DNA of 64,000 bases from Puniceicoccaceae bacterium K14. Lineage in GTDB: Bacteria; Verrucomicrobiota; Verrucomicrobiia; Opitutales; Opitutaceae. A program made the position numbers and the translations under genes. The notes under the pieces were generated by a model, which saw nothing but the letters and a program-made list of their open reading frames with translations, did no database searches and was not told the DNA's origin. The DNA lies in contig JAKYXN010000014.1 of NCBI GenBank assembly GCA_022538095.1, positions 1 through 64,000 on the forward strand, given 5' to 3'. This document shows, one piece after another, positions 18,758 to 26,846 of this stretch (the stretch's first letter is position 1; each line of letters starts with the position of its first letter).

Positions 18758-19327
18758 TCAGGACTTGGGGAGATGATTCTTCAGGATTTCGTAGAGCTCT
18801 GGGCGGTCTTTCTTGATTTCTTCCCTCGAAAGGCCTTCTAGGGAATGGGGGTATTTTAACCAAGCGCTCGTCTCGTGTATGAAGTAATCGGGCACACGAG
18901 TGGTTCGGTTGCGCTCTGGCTTGTAATAGGGGACTGCGATCCGAATGTCATGAGGCGTATTTAGGCGAGCTCTTGCCTTAAGATCATTGATGATGGCCTC
19001 CACCGACATGCCGCTGTCGAAAACGTCATCGACGATCAGCAAACTGTCTTCGTGCTGGACGTTCTTAACCAGATAGCTGAGGCCGTAAACTCGCACTTCG
19101 CGGTTTTGTTCGTCTATGCCTGATGAGTAGGAGGACGTCCGAATAGCGATATTGTCCGTCTCGACGCCGTGGTAGCTCAAGTACTCCTGGACTGCGATCC
19201 CGATCGGGGCGCCACCGCGCCAGATCGCGATCATGAAGGTGGGGCGAAAGCCGCTCTCCAGTACTTTCGCGGCCAGCTTCCAAGAATCCTCCAAAAGGCC
19301 TCCAGCAGTTAGAAAAAGCTTCTCCAT
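18758..19327 (-). CDS. Phosphoribosyltransferase, Hpt1-like (paralogue A)
   Basis: A 189-residue type I phosphoribosyltransferase, starting from the ATG at 19327. The frame is open to 19390, but the extra 21 residues have no family match and would overlap the divergent promoter. The PRPP-binding motif is LLIVDDVFDSGMS; WRGGAPIG is the N-terminal phosphate-binding loop. The nearest recognisable group is the hypoxanthine phosphoribosyltransferase-like proteins (COG2236), whose substrates are often unknown. It sits head to head with a paralogue; the two start codons are 68 bases apart and both share the layout ESGFRPTF-WRGG-VDDV-LxGLxxEEIK. Confidence 0.85.
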   Translation of the reverse strand: MEKLFLTAGGLLEDSWKLAAKVLESGFRPTFMIAIWRGGAPIGIAVQEYLSYHGVETDNIAIRTSSYSSGIDEQNREVRVYGLSYLVKNVQHEDSLLIVDDVFDSGMSVEAIINDLKARARLNTPHDIRIAVPYYKPERNRTTRVPDYFIHETSAWLKYPHSLEGLSREEIKKDRPELYEILKNHLPKS

Positions 19328-19395
19328 GAGTTTTTGAAATCGACGGATGAGCGAAAAGCCAATCACATTATTGATACGCAATTCGAACAATATTC

Positions 19396-19950
19396 ATGAA
19401 TAAGCATTTTCTAGACGAAGCAACCATCATTGAAGATTCTTTTCGCCTTGGTGTACAGATTTTCGAAAGCGGTTTTCGCCCGACCTTCATCGTCGGTCTC
19501 TGGCGTGGTGGCAGCTCTGTTGGAATTTACGTGCAAGAATGCCTGCAAGCTCTTGGCGTCGAAACCGATCATTTTTCTGTTCGTACCTCCTACCAAGGCC
19601 TGCCCGGTTACCAGGACATGATCGATTCTCCAGAGAACATCCGCGTCCATGGCACTCAGTATCTCATCGAAAATCTCAATGCGGAGGACCGCCTGCTTAT
19701 AGTCGACGATGTCTGCAGCTCTGGCCACAGTATCCGTGCCGTACAAAATCGTCTCCAAAAGAAGCTCAAGCGCAACTATCCAGCAGAGACTAAAACGGCG
19801 GTCCTGTGGCATCGCCCTCATTTCAAACGAGCCGATGTCCAGCCAAACTATTTTCTTCATACCACCGACGAATGGCTCGTCTTTCCTTACGAACTTAAAG
19901 GGCTCACGCCCGAAGAAATCAAGCGGCACAAACCTGAGGCGGTGGTGTGA
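19396..19950 (+). CDS. Phosphoribosyltransferase, Hpt1-like (paralogue B)
   Basis: A 184-residue paralogue of the divergent neighbour. It has LWRGGSSVG and the PRPP motif LLIVDDVCSSGHS. The C-terminal segment WLVFPYELKGLTPEEIKRHKPE is the one repeated in a fragment at 22012-22219. The substrate is unknown; a salvage or nucleotide-modifying role is possible. The gene ends GTG-TGA, and the fragment copy reads through at this point. Confidence 0.85.
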   Translation: MNKHFLDEATIIEDSFRLGVQIFESGFRPTFIVGLWRGGSSVGIYVQECLQALGVETDHFSVRTSYQGLPGYQDMIDSPENIRVHGTQYLIENLNAEDRLLIVDDVCSSGHSIRAVQNRLQKKLKRNYPAETKTAVLWHRPHFKRADVQPNYFLHTTDEWLVFPYELKGLTPEEIKRHKPEAVV

Positions 19951-20143
19951 GATTTGAAGAAATCAAGTATCCTCGAGATCTATAGGCCATGCTTAGAGGA
20001 TATATCACAATTTTTCCTAGATTGTATCTATAAAAAAGATACGTAGCGCAGTTTACCTAGTTTGAGAAAAGTGGAATTTTCAATGATCTTTGCCTGTTTC
20101 TTCTTTCTGTTTGGCAAAAAACTGGAAAATAAGCAGAGAGGAA

Positions 20144-20602
20144 TTAGTACCCCTCCTTCTTAGATGCGTCAGTTTCTACATAATGGACAGGTTGCTTTAT
20201 TTTGGATTCATGTTCATAATCCAGCTCGGTGACTTTAGATTCAGCCTTCATCGGATCATTTGAATCCAATTTGACTGTGGTGATGCTATCCCTTTCCGGA
20301 TAAATGTCGATTGTTTCCGAATATCCTATTGAGACGCCAGTGCGTCGACCAGTTAATTCTATTTTTGCTCCGATTGATTGTGTCTGCACTACCGTGGTTT
20401 CTCTATCAGTGGGCGTGACTTTTGTAGGGCCTATTTTAATCTTTGGTTTGGTCTCGTCTGCGTCTGTTCCGTCAACCGATTGTGGTTTGCTTACCTTTGT
20501 CCATGTAAGGCCTATTGTATTCAAATGACCATTGCTTCCTGTGTATCGAACTGCACAGCCGCTAAGTAAGATAGCGAGAATTATGGGTAGCAAATGCTTC
20601 AT
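20144..20602 (-). CDS. Putative lipoprotein, unknown function
   Basis: A 152-residue protein with an N-terminal signal and lipobox LLSGC (lipidation at Cys 16), so probably membrane-anchored. The remainder is polar and strand-rich (GAKIELTGRRTGVSIGYSE) with no family I recognise. It is last in a minus-strand group of three: its start is 5 bases after the stop of the 63-codon gene. Confidence 0.75.
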   Translation of the reverse strand: MKHLLPIILAILLSGCAVRYTGSNGHLNTIGLTWTKVSKPQSVDGTDADETKPKIKIGPTKVTPTDRETTVVQTQSIGAKIELTGRRTGVSIGYSETIDIYPERDSITTVKLDSNDPMKAESKVTELDYEHESKIKQPVHYVETDASKKEGY

Positions 20603-20607
20603 TCAGA

Positions 20608-20799
20608 TTAGTCGCTACTCTGTGCCCTTAAGAAAACCAAGATTGAGCTGGACGATTCACTTATGTTGTAGACTTCCCAGACACCATCGGCACTGAAGGA
20701 ATTTAACAGCTGGGAAAATTGTGTTCTCTTTTCTTCGCTTGATGAGAGTAAGTCGAAACTCCAACCCTGGATTGTTTCGATGTTGTAGTAGTAAGCCAT
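20608..20799 (-). CDS. Small protein of unknown function
   Basis: A 63-residue protein beginning MAYYYNIETIQGW and ending in a beta-like SSSSILVFLRAQ. It has no signal peptide or membrane segment. I believe it is real because it is tightly spaced between two lipoprotein genes on the same strand (39 bases after one, 5 before the other) and its composition is not shadow-like. No function is recognisable. Confidence 0.6.
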   Translation of the reverse strand: MAYYYNIETIQGWSFDLLSSSEEKRTQFSQLLNSFSADGVWEVYNISESSSSILVFLRAQSSD

Positions 20800-20838
20800 T
20801 TAATTTGGTTAGAGCGTGTCTTCCGAGGTTTGCTTGAG

Positions 20839-21768
20839 TTATTGATACAAGTGAGAATGTACCGAGTTTACTTCTGCTGTGGTCAAGTGAGGCAAAACTA
20901 CCAGCTTGAAATTGGATTGGGTGAAAGTGGTACCTTGAACATTGCTCTTGAACCATATAGCAAAGGTAGAGAATTCAGAGCTATTCATAGATTGAATCTT
21001 CTCTCGAATTTCTGTCTCTTGGTCCGCTTGTGCTTTTGTTCTTTCAAGGTTCGTTGCTCCCGTAACTGCTTCGTTCAGGGTTTGTTGAATTAGGGGTCGC
21101 GTGCTCAGAGCAATTGCAGCTTTGCCGGTGGCGAATCGAGTAGAGAGTCGAACTCCTTTGCCTGTATCATCTGGTATGTCACTATTCGCTATTCCCAAAT
21201 CAGCTGCGTTGGTTGCTTGGGAGTGATTCACAATTGAGATGTCGGCGTAGACAGAGTTTGCTTCTTTGCAGGATGTTTTGTTTAGAGGTATGACCGTGGC
21301 TTCTTTGCGATTGAACCCCAATGTGAAACTGGCTGGTTCGGAGGACCCTGCACCCGAGTTAATATCGATCCCCAATACAGATTTGGTACCGAAGTAGAGG
21401 TGTCCATTGTTACCTGTTTCATTCTGTTTGCTTGTTCCATTCTGTTTGCCTGTTCCGCTTGCCGCGTTGATTGCAGCTTGGCCTGTCGCAAACACTTGCT
21501 TGATCACCTGACCATCGAACCAGGTTAAATTAGAGTCCATCGCTCCGAAGACAGAGTGAGCTTCGCCATTGCTTTTGTTTGGCACTATTGCTACTTCTTC
21601 TCTTTCGACGGCTAAGGCAATTTTGGTCGGAACTTGGGCGGTTCCTGATACATCAAGTCCAATAGTTGTATTGGTTCCAAAATACAGGTGATTGGCACAC
21701 CCACTCAGAACTTGAGTGGATAGAAGTAAAGTGACCAAAATCGAGTTGCAGGAGGGATTCAATTTCAT
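20839..21768 (-). CDS. Putative lipoprotein with internal tandem duplication
   Basis: A 309-residue protein with a signal peptide and lipobox VLSGC (Cys 24). Two homologous units follow. Unit 1 starts at His 27 (HLYFGTNTTIGLD) and reaches FATGQAAI; unit 2 starts at His 123 (HLYFGTKSVLGID) and reaches FATGKAAI. Residues between the units are a low-complexity Gly/Asn/Gln/Thr linker. The C-terminal region (about 235-285) is helical and charged. The units look like beta-barrel or sandwich lobes, but I do not recognise the family. It is the first gene of the minus-strand trio. Confidence 0.75.
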   Translation of the reverse strand: MKLNPSCNSILVTLLLSTQVLSGCANHLYFGTNTTIGLDVSGTAQVPTKIALAVEREEVAIVPNKSNGEAHSVFGAMDSNLTWFDGQVIKQVFATGQAAINAASGTGKQNGTSKQNETGNNGHLYFGTKSVLGIDINSGAGSSEPASFTLGFNRKEATVIPLNKTSCKEANSVYADISIVNHSQATNAADLGIANSDIPDDTGKGVRLSTRFATGKAAIALSTRPLIQQTLNEAVTGATNLERTKAQADQETEIREKIQSMNSSEFSTFAIWFKSNVQGTTFTQSNFKLVVLPHLTTAEVNSVHSHLYQ

Positions 21769-22011
21769 TTGTTACAAGAGTTTTCCTACGATTGTGCAGG
21801 ATTAGATTCAGCATTGATTAGTCAGAAAGCACTTAATATGCCACTGGTAATGATTACGAATTAATAGGGTTATTGAAGTTAGTTTTAAGTATTTGTCCTG
21901 TTTTCGGAGATGCTGTCAAGTTGAGATCGAGGTTGATGTTATAGCGAGCGATGACCGGACCTCTGTGAAGGTATTTATTCAGATAAGGTGGCGACGTGCT
22001 TTTGCTGTTCA

Positions 22012-22219
22012 CAGAAGACGCTCAAACGCAACTACCCAACTCAGCCTAAAACGGCGGTCCTGTGGCACCGCCCTCATTTCAAGCGAGCCGACGTCTAGCC
22101 AAACTATTTTCTTCACATAACCGACGAATGGCTCGCCTTTCCCTACGAACTCAAAGACCTAACGCCCGAAGAGATCAAGCGGCACAAACCTGAGGCGGCG
22201 GTGGAAGGTTTGAAGAATT
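22012..22219 (+). pseudogene. 3'-end fragment of a phosphoribosyltransferase gene
   Basis: About 208 bases align without gaps to 19756-19963, the last third of the adjacent phosphoribosyltransferase gene. By hand count close to nine bases in ten match. In frame it reads QKTLKRNYP and PEEIKRHKPEAAVEGLKN. A TAG at 22096-22098 replaces a CAG codon, and the stop codon of the parent has become sense. No start or PRPP motif is present upstream, so it is a relic. Together with the intact copy it brackets the lipoprotein trio. Confidence 0.9.
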
Positions 22220-22409
22220 CCCAAATAGATACGTATCAGAATAATCTACTAAGGGCAGAATATGAATGGTATGGATCTAGTTCGGTTAAGACCTATTGCA
22301 ACGTTTACCAACCAATTAAATAAGTAAAGACACGTAAGCGCCTTGAGTAAGAAGGAAGTAGGATTTTTAGTTAAATAAGTTTCCCTGATCCTTTTGGTGC
22401 TATTTCCGT

Positions 22410-23156
22410 TCAGATTTCGATTACGAATGAAGCCTCGAAATTGAGGTTCGGGTCGTCGACATATGCTCGGGGGTTGGCGATGATTCTCGTGTTACCAATC
22501 CTGTAGTCTTGGCTTTCGTGTATGTGCCCGTGGATCCACAGAGCAGGTGAGTGCTCTTCGATGAATTCGTCTAAATGAGAGGTGTAGGCCACGCTTATTG
22601 GGTTCTCTTGTTTTTCTTTAGGAAGGGAACGGATAGAGGGTGCGTGGTGGCTTACTATGATCGATTTTTCGTTTTTAGTAGTCTCAAGAAAAGCCTTCAT
22701 AGCGTTGAGAGCTTGAGTATGGATTCTCTTTGTGTCTTGGGGGCTGAGTTTTTTGTAGGTAGTTGATGTTCGGATTCGTTTATAGTCATTCATCCGCTGA
22801 GCTTCGATTCCACCAAGCATAGGATTTCCGAAGAGGTTCAGATCCGTCCAAAGCGTACAATCGAAGAAGTGATACCCGTTGATGGGAACCGATTCGTTTT
22901 CGAGTATGTGGATGTTGGTTCCCTCGGCTTCAGTTTTGATCTTTTCTATAAGTCTGGGGTACTTCGAACCGTAGAACTCGTGATTCCCCATCACGTAAAT
23001 AACTGGGATATCTTGAGAGGCATTTTCTTTGATCCACTTGATTCCATTGAGTTTTGTGTGTACGTCACCCGCAAATACGAGCACGTCGGCGTCCACCTTG
23101 GGCAGTTGAAACTCTCCGAATTCAATATGTAAGTCGCTGAGTATGTGGACTCGCAT
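22410..23156 (-). CDS. Calcineurin-like metallophosphoesterase
   Basis: A 248-residue phosphoesterase with the complete metal-binding motif set: SDLHIEFGE (D, H), VFAGDVH, YVMGNHEF, VSHHAPS and HGHIHES. It probably hydrolyses a phosphoester such as a nucleotide, a 2',3'-cyclic phosphate or an RNA end; the substrate cannot be told from sequence. It is the last gene of a minus-strand set with two RlaP-type nucleotidyltransferases, 12 bases after the nearer one. This association suggests work on RNA or nucleotide ends. Confidence 0.88.
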   Translation of the reverse strand: MRVHILSDLHIEFGEFQLPKVDADVLVFAGDVHTKLNGIKWIKENASQDIPVIYVMGNHEFYGSKYPRLIEKIKTEAEGTNIHILENESVPINGYHFFDCTLWTDLNLFGNPMLGGIEAQRMNDYKRIRTSTTYKKLSPQDTKRIHTQALNAMKAFLETTKNEKSIIVSHHAPSIRSLPKEKQENPISVAYTSHLDEFIEEHSPALWIHGHIHESQDYRIGNTRIIANPRAYVDDPNLNFEASFVIEI

Positions 23157-23168
23157 TCGATGCTTGAG

Positions 23169-23939
23169 TTATGTGGAGGTCGTCCATTTTTTCAAAACCG
23201 CGTTTAGTGCACCCCAGCCGGGTTTGTTACCGGATCCGAACTTGTCTTGGATCTGTTCGAAGTGAGAAAGGCTGTCGTGTATCCATTGATTCATTATTTC
23301 AGGAGCCTCGATGATTTCGCCTTCGACTGCGTGAACCTTTTGAGCTTGGACTTCGGCGATGGCTGATAGGAGAGAGCTGTCTGCTATGTCGCTATCGAGC
23401 ATCGTTTGGAAGACTGTTGGAGGCATGCTGTTCTTGGCTTCAATCCAGTAGCAAGCAAAGAGGGGACGAAGGATGTAGAAGAGTTTCTTTATTTTGATCA
23501 TTCTTCCATTGAAGTGGTCTTTAGCGGTGCCTTTGGCCATGCTCATGTAGTGGTGGATGGCTTTGCGGGGCTTGAAGAATGTTGGGATAAGAGCAGTGAG
23601 TTCTTCTCGAAACCCATCTTGTTGCCAGTAGATGATTGGGCTATCGATCCATTCGTTGAGGGCGAGGTTACAGGTGGCAAAGAGGCGAAGTGTTTTGACG
23701 AGATCCCAACCTGCGAGGTCGAGATCATTCGGCAGCATCAAGTCGATATAGTCTTTCTTCTCCTGGAGTTCGAGGTACCAATCCTTTGGGTGTGTGTAAA
23801 TGAAACGCAGATCGTAGTCGCTATCTGGGGACTCAAAGCCCCACGCCCGACTACCGGACTCACAAGCAAAGAGGACTCGGATATTTCGTTCTTTTTCTAG
23901 GTTTTGGATAGTGTCGTCTATTTGGTGTTGGATGTTCAT
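23169..23939 (-). CDS. RlaP/YcgL-type nucleotidyltransferase (short form)
   Basis: A 256-residue DNA polymerase beta-superfamily nucleotidyltransferase. Its catalytic signature is ESGSRAWGFESPDSDYDLRF: a Gly-Ser helix turn followed by the metal-binding Asp pair. This matches the RlaP family (Pfam PF10127, COG3541), members of which occur in predicted RNA-repair loci beside RNA ligases. No ligase gene is nearby here. The metallophosphoesterase gene begins 12 bases downstream, suggesting cotranslation. The precise acceptor is unknown. Confidence 0.82.
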   Translation of the reverse strand: MNIQHQIDDTIQNLEKERNIRVLFACESGSRAWGFESPDSDYDLRFIYTHPKDWYLELQEKKDYIDLMLPNDLDLAGWDLVKTLRLFATCNLALNEWIDSPIIYWQQDGFREELTALIPTFFKPRKAIHHYMSMAKGTAKDHFNGRMIKIKKLFYILRPLFACYWIEAKNSMPPTVFQTMLDSDIADSSLLSAIAEVQAQKVHAVEGEIIEAPEIMNQWIHDSLSHFEQIQDKFGSGNKPGWGALNAVLKKWTTST

Positions 23940-24035
23940 ATTGTTGTGAGCAGAATAGTCTTTAGCTTTTTAGTCAGTAGCCGCTAAACGTCTATCCCGA
24001 AGGGTTCCTGAACCTGTGAAGGACAGACTAAACGC

Positions 24036-25127
24036 CTATACTTTCTCCAAGCTTGAGGTGATTTCTTTCAGGAGTTCTTCCGCTTTCGCTTTGTTTGGGG
24101 CTTCTGGGAGTATGCTATGTTGGTGGAGGGTTTTGAGTTCTTCGACTTTGGTTTCGGCTTTTTCTATAAGCGCGTCGTAAGTGAATTTGCCGGTGCGGAT
24201 ATCCATCAGGAATTGGAGGGCTTCGCCTTTGAAGCGGACAATGGGATAGCCGTTTCGCAGAATTGACTCACCGCTGAGAAGAAGGCGGAAGGTATGCATC
24301 ATGTTCTTGGCATCGTAGTCGATCTGGCCGCTTTCTTGTGTTTGCCAGCGTGCTTCGTTACGATTTTCTCGCCAAGTCCAATAGTTCTTGTGGTCTCGTA
24401 CTGCTCGTTCGAAAGCGTTTTGGTTGACGCTAAGCAGGCCTATGCAACGTTCCTTTTCGTCGTCTATGGGGATGGATTCGCAAACGACCTTTCCGCCTCG
24501 AATGACTCCACGGGCTTTGGAGCCATAGTGATAAATCCGATACATGCTTGGGCTGTGTTCCAAGGCGGCAACATGGCACTCGCTCAATGAGAAACCAGTG
24601 GATGCGATGGGTCTGGGACGATAGGGAAGCTCTGAGTTCTCTTCGTTTTCATTTGGGATGAGCCAACAAAAGTCCTCCAGGGTTGGTTGGGTTTTGGGTT
24701 GTGGATTGTTGACCCACTTGTTTTGGCCTCGGGCTTTTTTGATCTGGGCTTGGGCGTAGCCTACGTGAGATTCGTAGGCTTGTTTAGTGATGAAGATGGA
24801 GCGATTCTCGGCGAGTAGGTCGAAGCTGTGCGTACGGCGTTTTACGCACTCCTCTGGCATAAAAAGTAATTCGATGATATTGGGATTGGCAGTGAGGGCT
24901 AGCTCCAGAAATCGGGCGAGAGTGTAGTAAACGGTATCCCCTTTCGCGTCGGATACTTGAGTTGGCAATGGGTCGAGTGTGACCTGCGTTGCTTCGGGGA
25001 CGATGTAGATTCCTTTTAAATCTTCGTCGCTGTGAGGCAAAGCAGTGCCGTAAGCCTGGCTGCCTACAACCGACTCAAAAATCACCTTATCTGCATGTTG
25101 CGCTAGTAACTCTTCCAATGACCGCAT
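24036..25127 (-). CDS. RlaP-type nucleotidyltransferase (long form)
   Basis: A 363-residue relative of the preceding nucleotidyltransferase, with the signature SVVGSQAYGTALPHSDEDLKG. The longer middle region (residues about 130-260) probably recognises substrate. It is the first gene of a three-gene minus-strand set, 96 bases before the short form. Two different RlaP-type enzymes side by side suggest complementary acceptors or partners. It is not expected to be a tRNA-CCA enzyme; a separate cca-like gene is at 2.8-4.2 kb. Confidence 0.82.
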   Translation of the reverse strand: MRSLEELLAQHADKVIFESVVGSQAYGTALPHSDEDLKGIYIVPEATQVTLDPLPTQVSDAKGDTVYYTLARFLELALTANPNIIELLFMPEECVKRRTHSFDLLAENRSIFITKQAYESHVGYAQAQIKKARGQNKWVNNPQPKTQPTLEDFCWLIPNENEENSELPYRPRPIASTGFSLSECHVAALEHSPSMYRIYHYGSKARGVIRGGKVVCESIPIDDEKERCIGLLSVNQNAFERAVRDHKNYWTWRENRNEARWQTQESGQIDYDAKNMMHTFRLLLSGESILRNGYPIVRFKGEALQFLMDIRTGKFTYDALIEKAETKVEELKTLHQHSILPEAPNKAKAEELLKEITSSLEKV

Positions 25128-25196
25128 TCTGGGGGGATCATTGCGATTGTGGAGTTGAGTTCAAGACTTGAGGGCGGGTGTTCTGGGTGTGGTTGC

Positions 25197-25286
25197 AATT
25201 CGAGCGATGTGATCGGACTCATTCGCCTGCAAGGCCTCCACTTGCGAGTTTGCTTCCATGCACAACAGGAATTGATTGAGTAGTAA
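25197..25286 (+). pseudogene. Decayed copy of the argG 3' end
   Basis: Ninety bases align codon for codon with the last 30 codons of argG (12382-12471). By hand about three quarters of bases match, including an identical 13-base block CTGCAAGGCCTCC at 25227-25239. The frame reads IRLQGLHLRVCFHAQ where argG reads [15 protein letters not shown]. The final Gln codon has become TAG and the original TAA follows directly. No start or upstream argG sequence is present. An argG-like terminator follows. Confidence 0.9.
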
Positions 25287-25305
25287 GCTGGGTATTTTTA
25301 ATTTT

Positions 25306-25341
25306 AAAAGCCGCATTTTGATTTAGAAATGCGGCTTTTTT
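25306..25341 (+). terminator. Hairpin terminator after the argG remnant
   Basis: AAAAGCCGCATTT pairs with the near-complement GAAATGCGGCTTTT around a short loop, followed by T residues. On the minus strand it could also end transcription of the nptA-like operon, whose last stop lies at 25369. Its base sequence resembles the argG terminator at 12511-12545. Confidence 0.85.
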
Positions 25342-25368
25342 GTTGAACAAATTAGAGGAGGTGCCGGT

Positions 25369-25584
25369 TTATTTTCGCAGGTCTTCAAGTAATGTTTTCC
25401 AGAAGATTTGGAAGCTGGAAAATTTTGTATCAACTTCGTTGATATAATCTTCTAAATGATTAATTGCTTCATGTTGTTCTCCTTCTCTAGCTTTCTCAAG
25501 GTTGCCTTCTAGCTCGTTGAGCGATTTTCGAAGCTCAGCGATTTTCGTTTCGAGTTCTTGTATATTAGAATTATTTTCGGACAT
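25369..25584 (-). CDS. Small coiled-coil protein downstream of the phosphate transporter
   Basis: A 71-residue acidic protein. Residues about 6-45 have strong heptad character (IQELETKIAELRKSLNELEGNLEKA), ending in IFWKTLLEDLRK. It starts 13 bases after the transporter stop codon, so it is probably cotranscribed and coupled. No family is recognised; it could regulate or scaffold the transporter. Confidence 0.65.
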   Translation of the reverse strand: MSENNSNIQELETKIAELRKSLNELEGNLEKAREGEQHEAINHLEDYINEVDTKFSSFQIFWKTLLEDLRK

Positions 25585-25597
25585 AGTCTTATGTTGT

Positions 25598-26776
25598 TTA
25601 AATTCCTAGGAGGTTGCTTATGAATATGAGCATTCCAGGTATTATGAAGAAGACGCCGGAGATGTAGGCGAGTGCGTACAGTTTGTTTTTCACGGCGGCA
25701 GTTGCCAATAATTCGGCGCATTTTGGTGGAATGCTTCGTAGGATAGGTATGCTGTAAATGACAATGACGCCGAGTACGTTATAAATCAAATGGACCAAGG
25801 CAATTTGGAGGGCGAATCCGGAATATTCCCCCGAAACTGCGGTTGCGGCGAGGAGTGCGGTTATACATGTGCCGATATTTGCGCCAAGGGTAAATGGATA
25901 CACTTGAGCGAGCGTAAAGAGTCCGGCTCCGGCAAGTGGGACGATGAGGCTTGTTGTGGTGGATGAGGACTGTACTAGAATTGTTATAACTGCTCCCACG
26001 GTGATTCCCGTGATGGGTCCTCGTCCAATAGCTTTGTGCAAAACGTCTTTTGCTTTTCCGACCATGAGCTTTTTTAGTAGTTTACCAATAAATGTAATAA
26101 CTACAAAAATCAAAACGATGCCGAGAATTATGACTGTGATTGCTGCGAGCTTTTCTGAAAAGACAATGTTCAGCGAATTTTCAACAGTGTTGATAACCGG
26201 TTTCGTAAGTGGCTTGATGAAGTTGAGCCCTTTCATGGACATGGACTGGCCGCCTACCAAGCCACTACTCATCCAGCCTGCCATTTTTTCGAGTGGGTGA
26301 AACATGATCTCGATCGGCAAGAAGATGACAACTGATAGCAGGTTAAAGAAATCGTGGATCGTAGCAGAAGCGAAGGCCCGCTTAAATTCATTGCCGTCGC
26401 GTACGTGTCCGAGGCTTACGAGTGTGTTGGTAACGGATGTCCCGATGTTCGCTCCCATAATCATGGGAATCGCTATAGTCACCGGTAAGCCTCCAGCGAC
26501 GAGTCCGACGATAATTGACGTGACTGTACTTGAAGATTGAATAAGTGCCGTGGCAATTGTGCCAATTACGAGTCCGGTGAACGGGTTATTGGCAAAAGCA
26601 AATAGTTCCTTGGCTTGGTCTCCGGCAGCTGCTTTGAAGCCTGATCCAATCATTGATACGGCTACGAGTAGTAGATATACGAGGAAAGCAACTAGTATCC
26701 AGTTCAAGATAGAGTTTCCACTGTTCTCGGAGTCGTTTTCGAGAGGGGGGCTTGCCGTACTTGTTGATGTTGTCAT
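25598..26776 (-). CDS. Na+/phosphate cotransporter family protein (NptA/PNaS-like)
   Basis: A 392-residue inner-membrane protein with about eight hydrophobic segments. It has the duplicated QSSS motif of the Na+/Pi cotransporter family: ALIQSSSTVTS in the first half and ILVQSSSTTTS in the second, with GANIGTSVTN and GANIGTCITA repeated. It moves inorganic phosphate with sodium. No PhoU-like domain is fused at the C-terminus. A Pho-box-like element lies 71-99 bases upstream. It is cotranscribed with a small coiled-coil gene. Confidence 0.9.
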   Translation of the reverse strand: MTTSTSTASPPLENDSENSGNSILNWILVAFLVYLLLVAVSMIGSGFKAAAGDQAKELFAFANNPFTGLVIGTIATALIQSSSTVTSIIVGLVAGGLPVTIAIPMIMGANIGTSVTNTLVSLGHVRDGNEFKRAFASATIHDFFNLLSVVIFLPIEIMFHPLEKMAGWMSSGLVGGQSMSMKGLNFIKPLTKPVINTVENSLNIVFSEKLAAITVIILGIVLIFVVITFIGKLLKKLMVGKAKDVLHKAIGRGPITGITVGAVITILVQSSSTTTSLIVPLAGAGLFTLAQVYPFTLGANIGTCITALLAATAVSGEYSGFALQIALVHLIYNVLGVIVIYSIPILRSIPPKCAELLATAAVKNKLYALAYISGVFFIIPGMLIFISNLLGI

Positions 26777-26846
26777 ATTGAGTTTATGGGCTGAGTTGAT
26801 TTAAGCGACGTTAGGTCTTGCGTAAAAGGGCGACAAGACCCCGCTT

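Noticed and set aside
21893-22120. 75-codon plus-strand open frame
   Set aside because: It runs out of frame over the phosphoribosyltransferase fragment, so its end is a shadow of the relic rather than a gene.
12472-25196. Prophage or classical transposon in the accessory interval
   Set aside because: No integrase, transposase, terminal inverted repeat or phage structural gene was found; the island idea rests only on duplicated gene ends.
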